Shown here: positions 42,948 through 51,748 of the stretch, piece after piece
Layout of the letters: every line of letters starts with the position of its first letter
How positions within the stretch are numbered: the first letter of the stretch is position 1
Source: Acidobacteriota bacterium
Lineage (GTDB): Bacteria > Acidobacteriota > Blastocatellia > Pyrinomonadales > Pyrinomonadaceae
Length of the DNA: 64,000 nucleotides
Direction: 5' to 3'
Assembly (NCBI GenBank): GCA_025463135.1
Contig: JAOAPY010000034.1
Location: 1-64,000, forward strand
Made by a program: the position numbers and the translations under genes
Notes under the pieces: generated by a model
What the model was told of the DNA's origin: nothing
The model's input: the letters and a program-made list of their open reading frames with translations, nothing else
The model's database searches: none

Positions 42948-45161
42948 ATGGCCAGGTTGGAACGTTATGTGGGGCAGGTGCTTGACGAAAAGTACCGGCT
43001 CGAGCGCTTGCTCGGGCAGGGCGGCATGGGCGCTGTGTATCTCGCGACGCACCTGGGCACCGAACGTTATGTCGCGCTCAAATTAATCACGCCCCAGTTC
43101 ATGAGTAACGAGGAGTTCGTCGAGCGATTCAAACGCGAAGCGCGGGCCGCCGGACGCTTGCGCCATCCAAACGTCGTCGACGTGACGGATTTTGGTTTCG
43201 CTCGCGTGGGAGCCGACCGAGTTGCTTACCTGGTGATGGAGTACCTGGACGGCTGCACACTCGGCGATGTGTTGAGTGAGGAAAAGCGTCTGCCTCTCGA
43301 TTGGGTGGTCGACATTCTGGAGCAGGTTTGTTCTGCAGTACACGAAGCGCACCAGCAGGGCATTGTGCATCGCGATCTGAAGCCCGACAATATCTGGCTC
43401 GAACCGAACCGCTTGGGCGGCTATCGCATCAAGGTGCTCGACTTTGGTATTGCGAAACTCGCTGAAGGCGGCGCGGTTGCGCAACCGCTGACCGCTGCAA
43501 CAGGTGGAGTAATAGGCGTGGGCGGCGCGCCATCGCAAATGCGACCTGCCCAATCACTGCCTCCGCAAACAAGGGCAGCAACCGCGCGACCCGGTGCAGT
43601 TGGGGATCTGGAGACGGACACGCTCATTTATGAAGAGGGCGATGCCTCAGGCGTCGGTGCGAGCGCCACTATTAATCAGGGGGATGAAGCACTCACGCAG
43701 AATTTCTTTGGCGGCGCGCATACGGAAGTGCGCGAAGGTAACAGTGTCGTAGGCCTTACGGCCGCTCACCACGCGGGCGAGTCTGACAACACACAACTCT
43801 TCGCCACGCCTTTCGAAGATAAACATCAGACGGCGGCGGCGGGTGCGCGTGCAACTCAAGCCATCGTTGACGGTGACCAAACTTTGATGTTTGGTGAAAA
43901 GACGGCGCACGACGGCGGACAGATTGTCTCGGCCTCAGCGACGGCGCAGGGCGCGGGATTGACGCGAGTTGGCGCGATCATGGGCACGCCGCTTTACATG
44001 TCACCCGAACAATGCCGCAGCGCAAAGTTGGATGCGCGTTCGGATGTTTACAGCCTGGGTGTCATTGCCTATCAAATGCTCGCCGGTGATTTGCCTTTCA
44101 AGGGCATTACTTCGGCGGTGATGGACGGCCATCTGCGTACGCCACCACCCGCTTTGCGCGAGCGGAATCCGAAGATATCCAAACGCGCGGCCAAAGTAGT
44201 TATGTCCGCGCTGGCTAAAGATCCATCAGAGCGGCCGCAGACAGCCTTTGCCTTCGCCAGCTCGTTGCGCGCGCAATCGGATGGGATCGGCTCAATGTAT
44301 CGACGCGCCTTTGCCCTCTACAGCGAGTACTTCCCGAAGTTCCTGCGGATTTCATTGATCGCTCATCTCCCGGTGATCGTGTTCACGATGATCCTGTTGG
44401 CGTTGGACCTTTCTGAGAAGTCATGGAGCCAGGGAAGCAAGGTCACGAAGATTGTGGTCCTGGTTATTTTCGTGATCGTGGGCTTACTGCAAATTATTTC
44501 TTACTTTCTGGCGGGTTCGGCTATTTCGGGTATGACCGCGGTTATCGTGACGCAGTTATCGGTTGCTCCTTTGCGTCCGGTGGAATTGCGCACTGCTTTT
44601 GCCGTGGTGAAACGTCGCTGGCGTCCGTTTCTGAATACCAGTATTCGCTTGGCGATGCGCATGATACTTGGCTTCATGCTGTTCGTGATTCCCGGTTTTT
44701 TCGTCATGGTGCGTTATGCGCTTTGGGCGCCAGTGGTGCTGATGGAAGGACTCGAGAAGAAGGCGGCCAGGCACAGGGCGCGCGAACTGGGGTCCCGTTC
44801 GTGGCGCACTGTTATCACGGTAATCGCGCTTCAGTTCCTGATTCCCATGGTGATCAGCGGACTACTCGGCGCCGTGGTCGGCCGGTTTTCACTGAAGAAA
44901 ACCAGCACCGGTGTCCATCTTACCCTGGGCAAGGTTTCCCAACACCTCGTGGGACTGGCCAACATTTTTATCGTTCCGTTGATGTCGATAGTGCCGGCGC
45001 TGCTTTATTTGAAGATGCGGCAACTGGGCGGCGAGACCCTCGCTTCCGCGTTGGAACAAATTGAAGAAGCCGAGACGGGTCGCAGCCAGTGGCAACAACG
45101 AATGCGCTCGCGCTTGACGGTGACGCCCCCTTCCGGACAAACCCCTCGCAGCGGTTCGTAA
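42948..45161 (+). CDS. Membrane Ser/Thr kinase with activation-segment insertion
   Basis: A 737-aa Hanks-type kinase with G-loop LLGQGGMGAVYLA (21-33), Lys45 (VALKLI), HRDLKPDN (141-148), DFG (165-167), SPEQ (352-355) and DVYSLGVIAYQML. Between the DFG and GTPLYMSPEQ lie about 165 extra residues (about 175-338), rich in Gly, Ala and Thr. They carry four similar motifs: T225-L-I-Y, T250-Q-N-F, T282-Q-L-F, T312-L-M-F. The C-terminal 290 residues form a five- or six-helix membrane domain, somewhat like the membrane domain of glycerophosphodiester phosphodiesterases. AGGA lies 8 nt upstream of the ATG. It is divergent from the A2M gene. Confidence 0.93.
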   Translation: MARLERYVGQVLDEKYRLERLLGQGGMGAVYLATHLGTERYVALKLITPQFMSNEEFVERFKREARAAGRLRHPNVVDVTDFGFARVGADRVAYLVMEYLDGCTLGDVLSEEKRLPLDWVVDILEQVCSAVHEAHQQGIVHRDLKPDNIWLEPNRLGGYRIKVLDFGIAKLAEGGAVAQPLTAATGGVIGVGGAPSQMRPAQSLPPQTRAATARPGAVGDLETDTLIYEEGDASGVGASATINQGDEALTQNFFGGAHTEVREGNSVVGLTAAHHAGESDNTQLFATPFEDKHQTAAAGARATQAIVDGDQTLMFGEKTAHDGGQIVSASATAQGAGLTRVGAIMGTPLYMSPEQCRSAKLDARSDVYSLGVIAYQMLAGDLPFKGITSAVMDGHLRTPPPALRERNPKISKRAAKVVMSALAKDPSERPQTAFAFASSLRAQSDGIGSMYRRAFALYSEYFPKFLRISLIAHLPVIVFTMILLALDLSEKSWSQGSKVTKIVVLVIFVIVGLLQIISYFLAGSAISGMTAVIVTQLSVAPLRPVELRTAFAVVKRRWRPFLNTSIRLAMRMILGFMLFVIPGFFVMVRYALWAPVVLMEGLEKKAARHRARELGSRSWRTVITVIALQFLIPMVISGLLGAVVGRFSLKKTSTGVHLTLGKVSQHLVGLANIFIVPLMSIVPALLYLKMRQLGGETLASALEQIEEAETGRSQWQQRMRSRLTVTPPSGQTPRSGS

Positions 45162-45177
45162 ACGAGGATTAAGGTCC

Positions 45178-45243
45178 TTTTCTTCTTTGCGCCCTGGCGA
45201 GAAACGGTTCCCGCAGAGGCGCAAAGTCGCAAAGGAAACTTTT
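45178..45243. repeat. CCCGCAGAGGCGCAAAG inverted repeat, copy 2
   Basis: TTCTTCTTTGCGCCCTGGCG facing CCCGCAGAGGCGCAAAG and a second CGCAAAG, flanked by CCTTT and AAAGG. It is related to the purM-purN repeat at 13898-13976. It fills the gap between the kinase and the ABC ATPase gene. Confidence 0.65.
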
Positions 45244-45266
45244 AAGCTGACTGCGGTAGCATATCG

Positions 45267-46568
45267 ATGCGTCCAATAATCCGAGTTGAAAACCTGAGCA
45301 AGCGGTACCGCATCGGCGCACGCCAGCCTTCATACCCAACCCTGCGCGAAAGGCTGGTGGAGCTAACCGAGAGTCCATTAAAACGCCTGAGGAAGGGCCA
45401 GAAGACAGGACACACCGCGGTGTGGGCCCTTAAAGATGTCAGCTTCGACGTTGCTGCGGGCGAAGTGGTGGGCATCGTCGGGCGCAACGGGTCGGGCAAG
45501 TCCACGCTGCTAAAAATACTCTCGCATATCACGGAGCCCACCGCGGGCCGCGTCGAGCTTTACGGACACTGCGGCAGCCTGCTCGAAGTCGGCACGGGAT
45601 TTCATCCCGAGTTGACCGGGCGCGAGAACATTTACCTTAACGGCGCAATCCTGGGAATGTCGCGCAGCGAGATCAGGCAGCGCTTCGACGAGATTGTGGC
45701 CTTCGCCGAGGTGGACCAATTCATGGACACCGCGGTCAAACATTATTCATCCGGCATGTACCTGCGTCTGGCCTTCGCCGTTGCAGCCCACCTGCGCACG
45801 GAAATTTTGTTTATCGATGAAGTGCTGGCCGTCGGCGACGCGGAATTTCAGAAGAAGTGCCTGGGAAAGGTCGAGGGCATCGCGAGAGAGGGACGCACGG
45901 TGCTCTTTGTCAGTCATAATCCTGGTGCAGTAACTCAATTGTGCCGGCGGGCCCTGTGGCTTAATGACGGGCAACTGGAGTCATGCGGGAACTCACGCGA
46001 CGTCGTGGCCGCCTATTTATCTAAGTCTTACTCCGGAAAACACAGCTGGGTGCAATCGGCGCGGGACGCAATGGAATCCTGCCGAGAGATTTCTCTCAGC
46101 TCAGTGCGTCTTTGCCAGGGAACGCAGCAAGCCACTGGTGTAGTGCGCTTCGATCAGGAGTTCACCGCTGAAATCGAGTACGAGGTGAAAAAGGCAGTGA
46201 CCGATGTGAGTATTGTGTTGCGCATTGTCACCGAGTCAGGAACAATCGTTTTTTCAAGCAGCGATACAGACACGCCGAGCCCTCGAGTGGGTTTTTTATG
46301 TGAGGAATCCTGGCGGGACGACTGCGGAGCAGAGCTGCGATCCCAAGGACATTACATATCAACGTGCAAGATTCCGGGTCGGCTCTTGAAGTCCGGTAGC
46401 TTTTTTCTCACGGTCGGCGCGCGGCGGCAGCGGGGAAACTGGATCGAATTTCATGAGAACCTGCTGATGTTCTCCGTGAGTACGGTTGGCAACCCGGTGC
46501 ATTCCAGACACCTGGGCGTTATCACGCCCATTCTGGATTGGGAGGTCCGGAGGTTAAGGGAAGTTTGA
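45267..46568 (+). CDS. Wzt-like polysaccharide ABC ATPase
   Basis: A 433-aa ATPase of an ABC exporter for O-antigen or teichoic-acid-like polymers. The N-terminal domain has Walker A GIVGRNGSGKSTLLK, signature HYSSGMYLRLAFAVA, Walker B TEILFIDEVLAVGDAEF and the H-loop FVSHNP. The C-terminal half (about 265-433) is a Wzt-type carbohydrate-binding beta-sandwich that recognises the polymer's terminal modification. A Wzm permease would normally sit next to it, but none lies in the window. It opens the rightward glycan cluster. Confidence 0.92.
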   Translation: MRPIIRVENLSKRYRIGARQPSYPTLRERLVELTESPLKRLRKGQKTGHTAVWALKDVSFDVAAGEVVGIVGRNGSGKSTLLKILSHITEPTAGRVELYGHCGSLLEVGTGFHPELTGRENIYLNGAILGMSRSEIRQRFDEIVAFAEVDQFMDTAVKHYSSGMYLRLAFAVAAHLRTEILFIDEVLAVGDAEFQKKCLGKVEGIAREGRTVLFVSHNPGAVTQLCRRALWLNDGQLESCGNSRDVVAAYLSKSYSGKHSWVQSARDAMESCREISLSSVRLCQGTQQATGVVRFDQEFTAEIEYEVKKAVTDVSIVLRIVTESGTIVFSSSDTDTPSPRVGFLCEESWRDDCGAELRSQGHYISTCKIPGRLLKSGSFFLTVGARRQRGNWIEFHENLLMFSVSTVGNPVHSRHLGVITPILDWEVRRLREV

Positions 46569-46577
46569 AAATCAAGC

Positions 46578-46700
46578 ATATGAGATCTCATCTCAGATCT
46601 CAGATCTCAGATCTCAGATCCGAGATGCTAGATCGCGATCGAGATGCGAGATGCGAGATGCTAGATCGAGATCCGAGATATGTGATTCGAGATTCGAGAC
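46578..46700. repeat. CAGATCT/GAGATCC heptamer-type low-complexity repeat
   Basis: Imperfect repeats of CAGATCT, GAGATGC and GAGATCC, many of them self-palindromic (AGATCT), between the Wzt-like gene and the first GT2 gene. They stay open in the GT2 frame and create a false N-terminal extension (to 46538). Confidence 0.75.
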
Positions 46701-46705
46701 TCCAG

Positions 46706-47656
46706 ATGGCAACGGTTAGTTTGATCATTCCCACTTTCAATCGCCCGCAGCTGCTTGGCAGGGCCGTCGCGAGCGCTTTGAATGCGGGGACCGATGTTGA
46801 GGTGATCGTGGTTGATGATGCCTCAACAGACAACACCGCGAGCGTGTGCGCAACCTTGCGCGGCATAAAATATGTGCGGCTCGATCGCAACCAGGGCGTG
46901 GCGGGCGCTCGCAACGTTGGACTGCTTGTGAGTACCGGCGATTTTGTTGCGTTCCTCGATGACGATGATCTGCGGCTGCCCGGCTCGTTGGACCACCAGG
47001 TTTCTTTGCTACAAGCGGATCCGGAAGCTTGCTTCATCGCTGGTGCAGTACTTCTCGCAGATCAGAACAGTATCCCCACCGGGAAAGTTGCCGAGCCTGG
47101 CTCCGAGAGTGGCGATCTCTTCTGGAAGGTTTTAGAGTTGGACCTGCACCTGATACCCGGGTCGGTCGTGGTTCGCAAGTCGTGCTTGTTCGAGGTTGGT
47201 CTTTTCAATAGTCACCTGGCTGGAATTGACGATTGGGACTTGTGGACGCGCCTGGCGGAAGGTCGTCCGGTGCTGGTGGACCAGCGTCCAGTTTGTATTT
47301 ATCGATGCGCCAGTCCTTCATCGGGGCAAGGTTCTTCTGCCCTGGCTCGGCACCTGTACGCTGCAGTTCAACATCAAAGGCGGCTACTGTTGTTGCCGCG
47401 CGCCCTGAAGGCAACTGCGAGTCAACGCCGTTCGGTCCGCAAGCGTACGCGGCGCCGTATTGCGGACACGCTCAGTTGGCGCGCCGCCGAAGAGTTGCCG
47501 CGCGGCGCTCTTCGGTTTGCAGCCTCAAACTTTTTCACTGCGTTGCGGCTCAGTCCCTTCTGGGCAGCACGTCCGACGCATTTTCGCGTATTATGTAGGA
47601 GCACCGTGGCGCGACTCAGGAAACGACACAGCCAAACACCCGCCCCAGTTAGCTAA
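46706..47656 (+). CDS. Glycosyltransferase family 2 (first of a pair)
   Basis: A 316-aa GT-A enzyme. The start is VSLIIPTFNRPQLLGRAV; then VIVVDDASTDNT, the donor/metal site FLDDDDLRLPGSL, and GIDDWDLWTRLAE, where the ED/WD pair fits the catalytic base region. The tail (from about 230) is Arg-rich and helical, probably for membrane contact. I chose the ATG at 46706 because everything upstream is repeat. It is a paralogue of the next gene (same DDDD and WDLW blocks). Confidence 0.9.
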   Translation: MATVSLIIPTFNRPQLLGRAVASALNAGTDVEVIVVDDASTDNTASVCATLRGIKYVRLDRNQGVAGARNVGLLVSTGDFVAFLDDDDLRLPGSLDHQVSLLQADPEACFIAGAVLLADQNSIPTGKVAEPGSESGDLFWKVLELDLHLIPGSVVVRKSCLFEVGLFNSHLAGIDDWDLWTRLAEGRPVLVDQRPVCIYRCASPSSGQGSSALARHLYAAVQHQRRLLLLPRALKATASQRRSVRKRTRRRIADTLSWRAAEELPRGALRFAASNFFTALRLSPFWAARPTHFRVLCRSTVARLRKRHSQTPAPVS

Positions 47657-47686
47657 GCGTCCTTTTCCACCCGCGAACGTTCAGGA

Positions 47687-48586
47687 ATGACACCGAAAAT
47701 CAGCGCTATCATCGCCACGCGCAATCGTTGCGCCGTGCTCCCTCGCGCTATCGAGAGTGCGCGTTGCGCAGGTAGTGACGTGGAAATCATCGTCGTGGAC
47801 GATGCCTCAGAGGATCGCACTCGTGAAGTCTGCGAAGCCCGGGCTGATGTTCGTTACCTGCGTGCGCGGCGAAGACTGGGACTCGGCGGGGCGCGTAACG
47901 TCGGCATCGTAGCCAGCAGTGCCCCGTACATCAGCTTTCTGGATGACGACGATGTGCGATTGCCTGCTTCACTTGATACTCAAATAGAGATCCTCGAGGC
48001 GCAACCAGAAGCGGGAATGATATACGGCAGGGCGCTTTATGGCGACGAAGCTTGCCGATCGAAAGGCGGCTTCTATCCGGAGCAATGTCCCCGGGGCGAT
48101 ATCTTTTGGCAGTTGTTGAGTTCAAATTTTATTCCCTGTCCCACGGTCGTTTTCCGGCGCGCCTGCCTGACGCGCATAGGTCTGCTTGATGAAGCAGCTC
48201 CGGGCATCGAGGACTGGGATCTGTGGGTGCGCATCGCCGAACTTTATCCGGTGCTTGCCCTTGAGCAGGCTGTGGCCATCTGGAGGCAGCCGACCCCTGC
48301 GTCGGGGCAGTTCACGTCGTGCTCCGAACGGCTGCACCGAGAGGCGCGCCGCCTGCACCGTGACAAGTGGCTTCGATTGCCGCGTGCGTTTGAGGCTGGA
48401 AGCGCGCGACGCCGCAAAGCCAGGCGCGTGTTTTCCGATTACGCGTCCAGGCAGATGATTTGGGAAGCTGCGGGCCGGATGAAAGACAGACGCTTGACGG
48501 ACTTTGCACGGGTCGCATACGCGGTGGCGCGAATGCACCCGGGAGGCCTGGGCAGACAGGTAGTCAGCGCTCTCAGATCTCGCTAA
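47687..48586 (+). CDS. Glycosyltransferase family 2 (second of a pair)
   Basis: A 299-aa GT-A enzyme: ISAIIATRNRCAVLPRAIES, IIVVDDASEDRT, SFLDDDDVRLPASL and GIEDWDLWVRIAELY. Similar to the preceding gene along its whole length, so the pair arose by duplication. An AGGA lies directly against the ATG, so the start is somewhat uncertain. The C-terminal 80 residues are Arg-rich. Confidence 0.9.
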   Translation: MTPKISAIIATRNRCAVLPRAIESARCAGSDVEIIVVDDASEDRTREVCEARADVRYLRARRRLGLGGARNVGIVASSAPYISFLDDDDVRLPASLDTQIEILEAQPEAGMIYGRALYGDEACRSKGGFYPEQCPRGDIFWQLLSSNFIPCPTVVFRRACLTRIGLLDEAAPGIEDWDLWVRIAELYPVLALEQAVAIWRQPTPASGQFTSCSERLHREARRLHRDKWLRLPRAFEAGSARRRKARRVFSDYASRQMIWEAAGRMKDRRLTDFARVAYAVARMHPGGLGRQVVSALRSR

Positions 48587-48604
48587 TTAAGGTCAAGAGC
48601 AAGT

Positions 48605-48662
48605 GTCCGACAAAACTTTAGTTTGTCGCGGCGTTACGACAAGCTAAAAAAGCTTATCGGAC
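48605..48662. repeat. REPIN-like element, copy 4
   Basis: GTCCGACAAAACTTTAGTTT with a TGTCG end, spacer, then CGACAAGCTAAAAAAGCTTA with a TCGGAC end, 58 bp. Same two-hairpin layout as copy 3, between the second GT2 gene and the GT4 gene. Confidence 0.8.
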
Positions 48663-48712
48663 GTCAAACCGAGTGCGGGTTGAACGGACATGATGGATGC
48701 ACCGGCAGCACA

Positions 48713-50014
48713 ATGAAAATCCTCTTCAGCAAAAATAATTTCGCCGGTCCAATCAGTGGAGCGGATGAGATCGCCGTCACTTATGCGGTTGAACTACAGG
48801 CCGCTGGTCATGAAACGGCAGTGCTGCTCGTGTCCCCGCCGGCGGTTGGCGATCCTTTGGCCGCTCGCCTGCGCGCTGCCGGAGTGCCGTTGGCTACCCT
48901 GGCGTCGCCTGCTTTCAGGACTTCGCTCGCTGCCGGTCGCAAGCTTGCGATCGGCGCCATGCGCGCTTTCTCGCCGGCCAGTCAAATGATCCGTACCCGG
49001 TCACGTAGACTTGTCTTTGATCTCCTGCAACGCTATCACGATACTTGCTGCGAATACCTGAGACGCAATCGACCCGACGTACTTCACGTCATGACGCCTG
49101 ACCCGGGAGCCGTAATGCTAATCCGGGCCGCGCATGCGACCGGCGTCCCCGTCGTCTATCAGGAAGTCGGTATCCCTTTCCACCCGCCGGGCTTTGAAGA
49201 AGTATATGAGCGCTTCGTTAGCGTTTTGCCGTTGTGCGCCGGGATTGCGGTGCTCTCTCCTCTCCTGGCTGATGAACTCAATCGCGTGCTTCCCGATCTG
49301 ATCCCAGCCTGCGTGGTTCCGCTCATTTCTCAGGATGCTACCAATGGCGGGCCGCCGAGGCCCCAATCGGAGTCCGTTAGTTTCGGGTTCGCCGCTCGCC
49401 TTGAACACCTCAAGGGGCCGCTCCAACTCATCGAAGGCTTTAGCATCGCTCAACGCGTGCACCCGGCAATGGAGCTGAAGATCGCCGGCGAGGGTTCACA
49501 ACGGCAACAGATAGCTCATATGCTCCACCAAATGGGACTTCAAAAAAAGTGTCACCTCGTTGGTGTTTACAAAACCCTGAAGGAAAGAAATCAATTCATG
49601 CGGAGCATTGATGTCTTTGTCCTGCCCTCGCTCAGCGAAGGCACGCCGAACGCAATCATTGAGGCAATGGCTCAGGCGAAACCAATCATTGCAACTTGTG
49701 TGGGTGGCATCCCTGATGTGGTCAGCGCAGACGAAGGAATTCTGGTCCCCTCAGGCGACGCTCGAGCGTTGGGAGAGGCCATGGCGAGGTTAGCGAGAGA
49801 TGAGGAACTGCGAAAAAGAATGGGACGCGCGGCGCGGGAGAAGTATGAGCTGGTGTTTGCACCCAAAGTCGTCTTACCGCTGTTGCTCGAATTTTATCAG
49901 CGGGTAATACAGCACCACAGCAATGGTAATAACGGCGCGAAACGTCCCCTAAAAGAAATCGAGCATCCGTGGTCAGCCGCGGAGCGCTGCGCAGCAGTTC
50001 GTAGCGGTGAGTGA
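48713..50014 (+). CDS. Glycosyltransferase family 4
   Basis: A 433-aa GT-B enzyme. It starts MKILFSKNNFAGPISGADE, followed by a long helical region (about 75-110) not typical of the core. The donor domain has FAARLEHLKGPLQLIEGFS, LKIAGEGSQRQQIAHML and the EX7E motif in EGTPNAIIEAMAQAKPIIAT. I chose the ATG at 48713; the frame begins 30 codons earlier, within the REPIN-like repeat. The C-terminal 30 residues are polar and unconserved. Confidence 0.9.
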   Translation: MKILFSKNNFAGPISGADEIAVTYAVELQAAGHETAVLLVSPPAVGDPLAARLRAAGVPLATLASPAFRTSLAAGRKLAIGAMRAFSPASQMIRTRSRRLVFDLLQRYHDTCCEYLRRNRPDVLHVMTPDPGAVMLIRAAHATGVPVVYQEVGIPFHPPGFEEVYERFVSVLPLCAGIAVLSPLLADELNRVLPDLIPACVVPLISQDATNGGPPRPQSESVSFGFAARLEHLKGPLQLIEGFSIAQRVHPAMELKIAGEGSQRQQIAHMLHQMGLQKKCHLVGVYKTLKERNQFMRSIDVFVLPSLSEGTPNAIIEAMAQAKPIIATCVGGIPDVVSADEGILVPSGDARALGEAMARLARDEELRKRMGRAAREKYELVFAPKVVLPLLLEFYQRVIQHHSNGNNGAKRPLKEIEHPWSAAERCAAVRSGE

Positions 50015-50059
50015 AATTATTGATCGAGCCGGCGCAATAACTTCCAGGAAGGAGTTGGC

Positions 50060-50152
50060 ATGCGCATTCATGGGCTATGTCTCGTCAAGAACGAAGCTGA
50101 CATCCTGCGTCAAAGTTTGCACGCCGCTGGCGGGCATCTCAGTCGTTCTTAA
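50060..50152 (+). pseudogene. Truncated glycosyltransferase N-terminus
   Basis: A 30-codon frame with a strong ribosome site (GGAAGGAG, 50047-50054). The product starts MRIHGLCLVKNEADILRQSL, which looks like the beginning of a GT2-type glycosyltransferase (LVKNEADI is the usual first strand). It ends at a TAA after 30 residues with no continuing frame. It looks like the remnant of a deleted enzyme in the cluster. Region 50153-50329 holds nothing else that I can identify. Confidence 0.65.
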
Positions 50153-50329
50153 TCCGGTCTCGTCTTCTTCTTGATAGTTAAGCATCAAACGCGTCGGTGT
50201 GGAGGCGCACATCCATCAACCGTTGAACCGAAAGCTAAGACAAGGAATCATAAGCAGCACTCCGAGGGGATATTTCGCCTTCTTACTTGCTCCGGTTCAT
50301 GGTTCACGGGCGTTTCCAAGAGCATAACC

Positions 50330-50959
50330 ATGGCGAACAAAAATGAGATGCGCGGGCGCGACGCGTCCACTCTCGGTCGTCGCATGAAGTGGCAGGAGAT
50401 AGAGGGCTGGTTCCAGTGGCGATCAGCGCAGGAAGAAGCGGTCCGTTGGTTTCCCGAAGGCAGTTGCTTTGTCGAAGTCGGAGCCTATCTTGGTCGCAGT
50501 CTTTGCTCTTTGGGTGAAATCGTCGAGCAGAGCGGCAAAGGCTTTACGGTGATCGGTATCGATACCTGCCGCGGCAGTGGGCCGGAGGGTCCGAGACAAA
50601 AGAACTATCATGGCGCGGCAGTGACGCGGGCCGGGGGGACGTTTGCCGGGGAGCTACACAAGAACATAATTGATTGCGGTTATGGCGATGTCATTTCGCT
50701 CGTAATCGCTGATTCATTGTCGGCCGCCCGGCTGTTCAACGACGGTTCGATCGCTTGGGTTCACCTCGATGCGCGCCATGACTACGCCGGCTTGAAGGCG
50801 GACATTCAGGCGTGGCTGCCAAAAGTTAAGCGCGGTGGTTGGCTCTCCGGCGACGATTACGACGAACTCAAATGGCCTGAAGTCGTGAAGGCTGTCAACG
50901 ATCTGCTGCCTGGAGCGAAGGACTGGTCGACTCAACAATGGCGCTGGATCGTCGCGTGA
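50330..50959 (+). CDS. Class I SAM-dependent methyltransferase
   Basis: A 209-aa protein. The SAM-binding part is CFVEVGAYLGRSLCSLGEIV with motif II near TVIGIDTCRGSG; VISLVIADSL and AWVHLDARHDYAGLKADI fit motifs of the Methyltransf_24 type. The end has GGWLSGDDYDELKWPEV. It probably methylates a sugar in the cluster. I chose the ATG at 50330; the frame extends 53 codons upstream without sense, and a start at MKWQEIEGWF (Met19) is also possible. It faces the next gene, and the two stops are 15 bp apart. Confidence 0.82.
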   Translation: MANKNEMRGRDASTLGRRMKWQEIEGWFQWRSAQEEAVRWFPEGSCFVEVGAYLGRSLCSLGEIVEQSGKGFTVIGIDTCRGSGPEGPRQKNYHGAAVTRAGGTFAGELHKNIIDCGYGDVISLVIADSLSAARLFNDGSIAWVHLDARHDYAGLKADIQAWLPKVKRGGWLSGDDYDELKWPEVVKAVNDLLPGAKDWSTQQWRWIVA

Positions 50960-50974
50960 GATCAGAAGGCTGAG

Positions 50975-51694
50975 TCAAGCCTTCTTCGGCCCGCCGCCCT
51001 CGTGTTGAATCGAAGCCCCGATACTCGTGAGGGCTTCGTAGTCGACAGTCCAACCGGCGTACGCGGCCGCGAGACCGATCACACCACCTTCTCCGGAATA
51101 AACGCCGCGGGCCTGCAGGAAATTCGCGCCGCGCTCCCAGACTTCGAAGAAGCTTGTCTCGTTTCCATCACCGGTGACGGCGATCAAAGTCTCGTGACAC
51201 CAGCGCGCGCTAGCGAGGATTTTGTCATCGCCCGTGAGATCCTGGGCCAACTCCGCAAAGAAAGGCAGGCGCCACCTTCCGCATGTATCAAGATGCTCTC
51301 CGATGTTTTTTTGTACCACCGGAAGCACTGCCACACCGGCAGGAAAGACGCCCAGCGGCGGGAGCCTGGTGATGCGCGAATCTGCGTCAACATATATCGC
51401 GGTATCAAAGTCCTGAAGGGCGGCGATGAGCGCGAACCGCTTATCATGATAGGCAGCAGCGCCGCGTCCTTCACCAGTGGGTGACAGATTGGCGAGGTAA
51501 TCCACGGCCATAGGACCGCTCGGGGCGCGCCGGATCGCCCGCACCGGCAGATCCACAAAATCCTCCGGTTCGTCGGTTACAACTACCCAGGGCACCCTCG
51601 CTGAAGCGCATAGGGTTCGCGCCCGACGACGATACGGAGCATGAATGGCAAGAGTGCAGAAGCAGACAGTCACAGGATAGCTGTTATAGCACAT
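50975..51694 (-). CDS. Glycosyltransferase-like protein, family unclear
   Basis: A 239-aa protein. The pattern CYNSYPVTVCFCTLAIHAPY, RVPWVVVTDEPEDFVDLPVR and AALQDFDTAIYVDADSRITR resembles nucleotide-diphospho-sugar transferases, with D-A-D as a candidate metal site. The end (GGVIGLAAAYAGWTVDYEAL) is not typical of any GT family I can name. I chose the ATG at 51694. It is the only leftward gene of the glycan cluster. Confidence 0.6.
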   Translation of the reverse strand: MCYNSYPVTVCFCTLAIHAPYRRRARTLCASARVPWVVVTDEPEDFVDLPVRAIRRAPSGPMAVDYLANLSPTGEGRGAAAYHDKRFALIAALQDFDTAIYVDADSRITRLPPLGVFPAGVAVLPVVQKNIGEHLDTCGRWRLPFFAELAQDLTGDDKILASARWCHETLIAVTGDGNETSFFEVWERGANFLQARGVYSGEGGVIGLAAAYAGWTVDYEALTSIGASIQHEGGGPKKA

Positions 51695-51748
51695 CGATTT
51701 CTCTGCCAACGAATTTAGCAAGTCGGTAGTGCGCAGTTGGCGACACGT

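Noticed and set aside
42716-42949. Leftward 77-codon frame ending ALDKNQELQLMYSV, upstream of the kinase
   Set aside because: It would share the CATG with the kinase start, has no recognised family and covers the region where the kinase promoter should be. It reads somewhat protein-like, so a database search would be worthwhile, but I do not support it as a gene.
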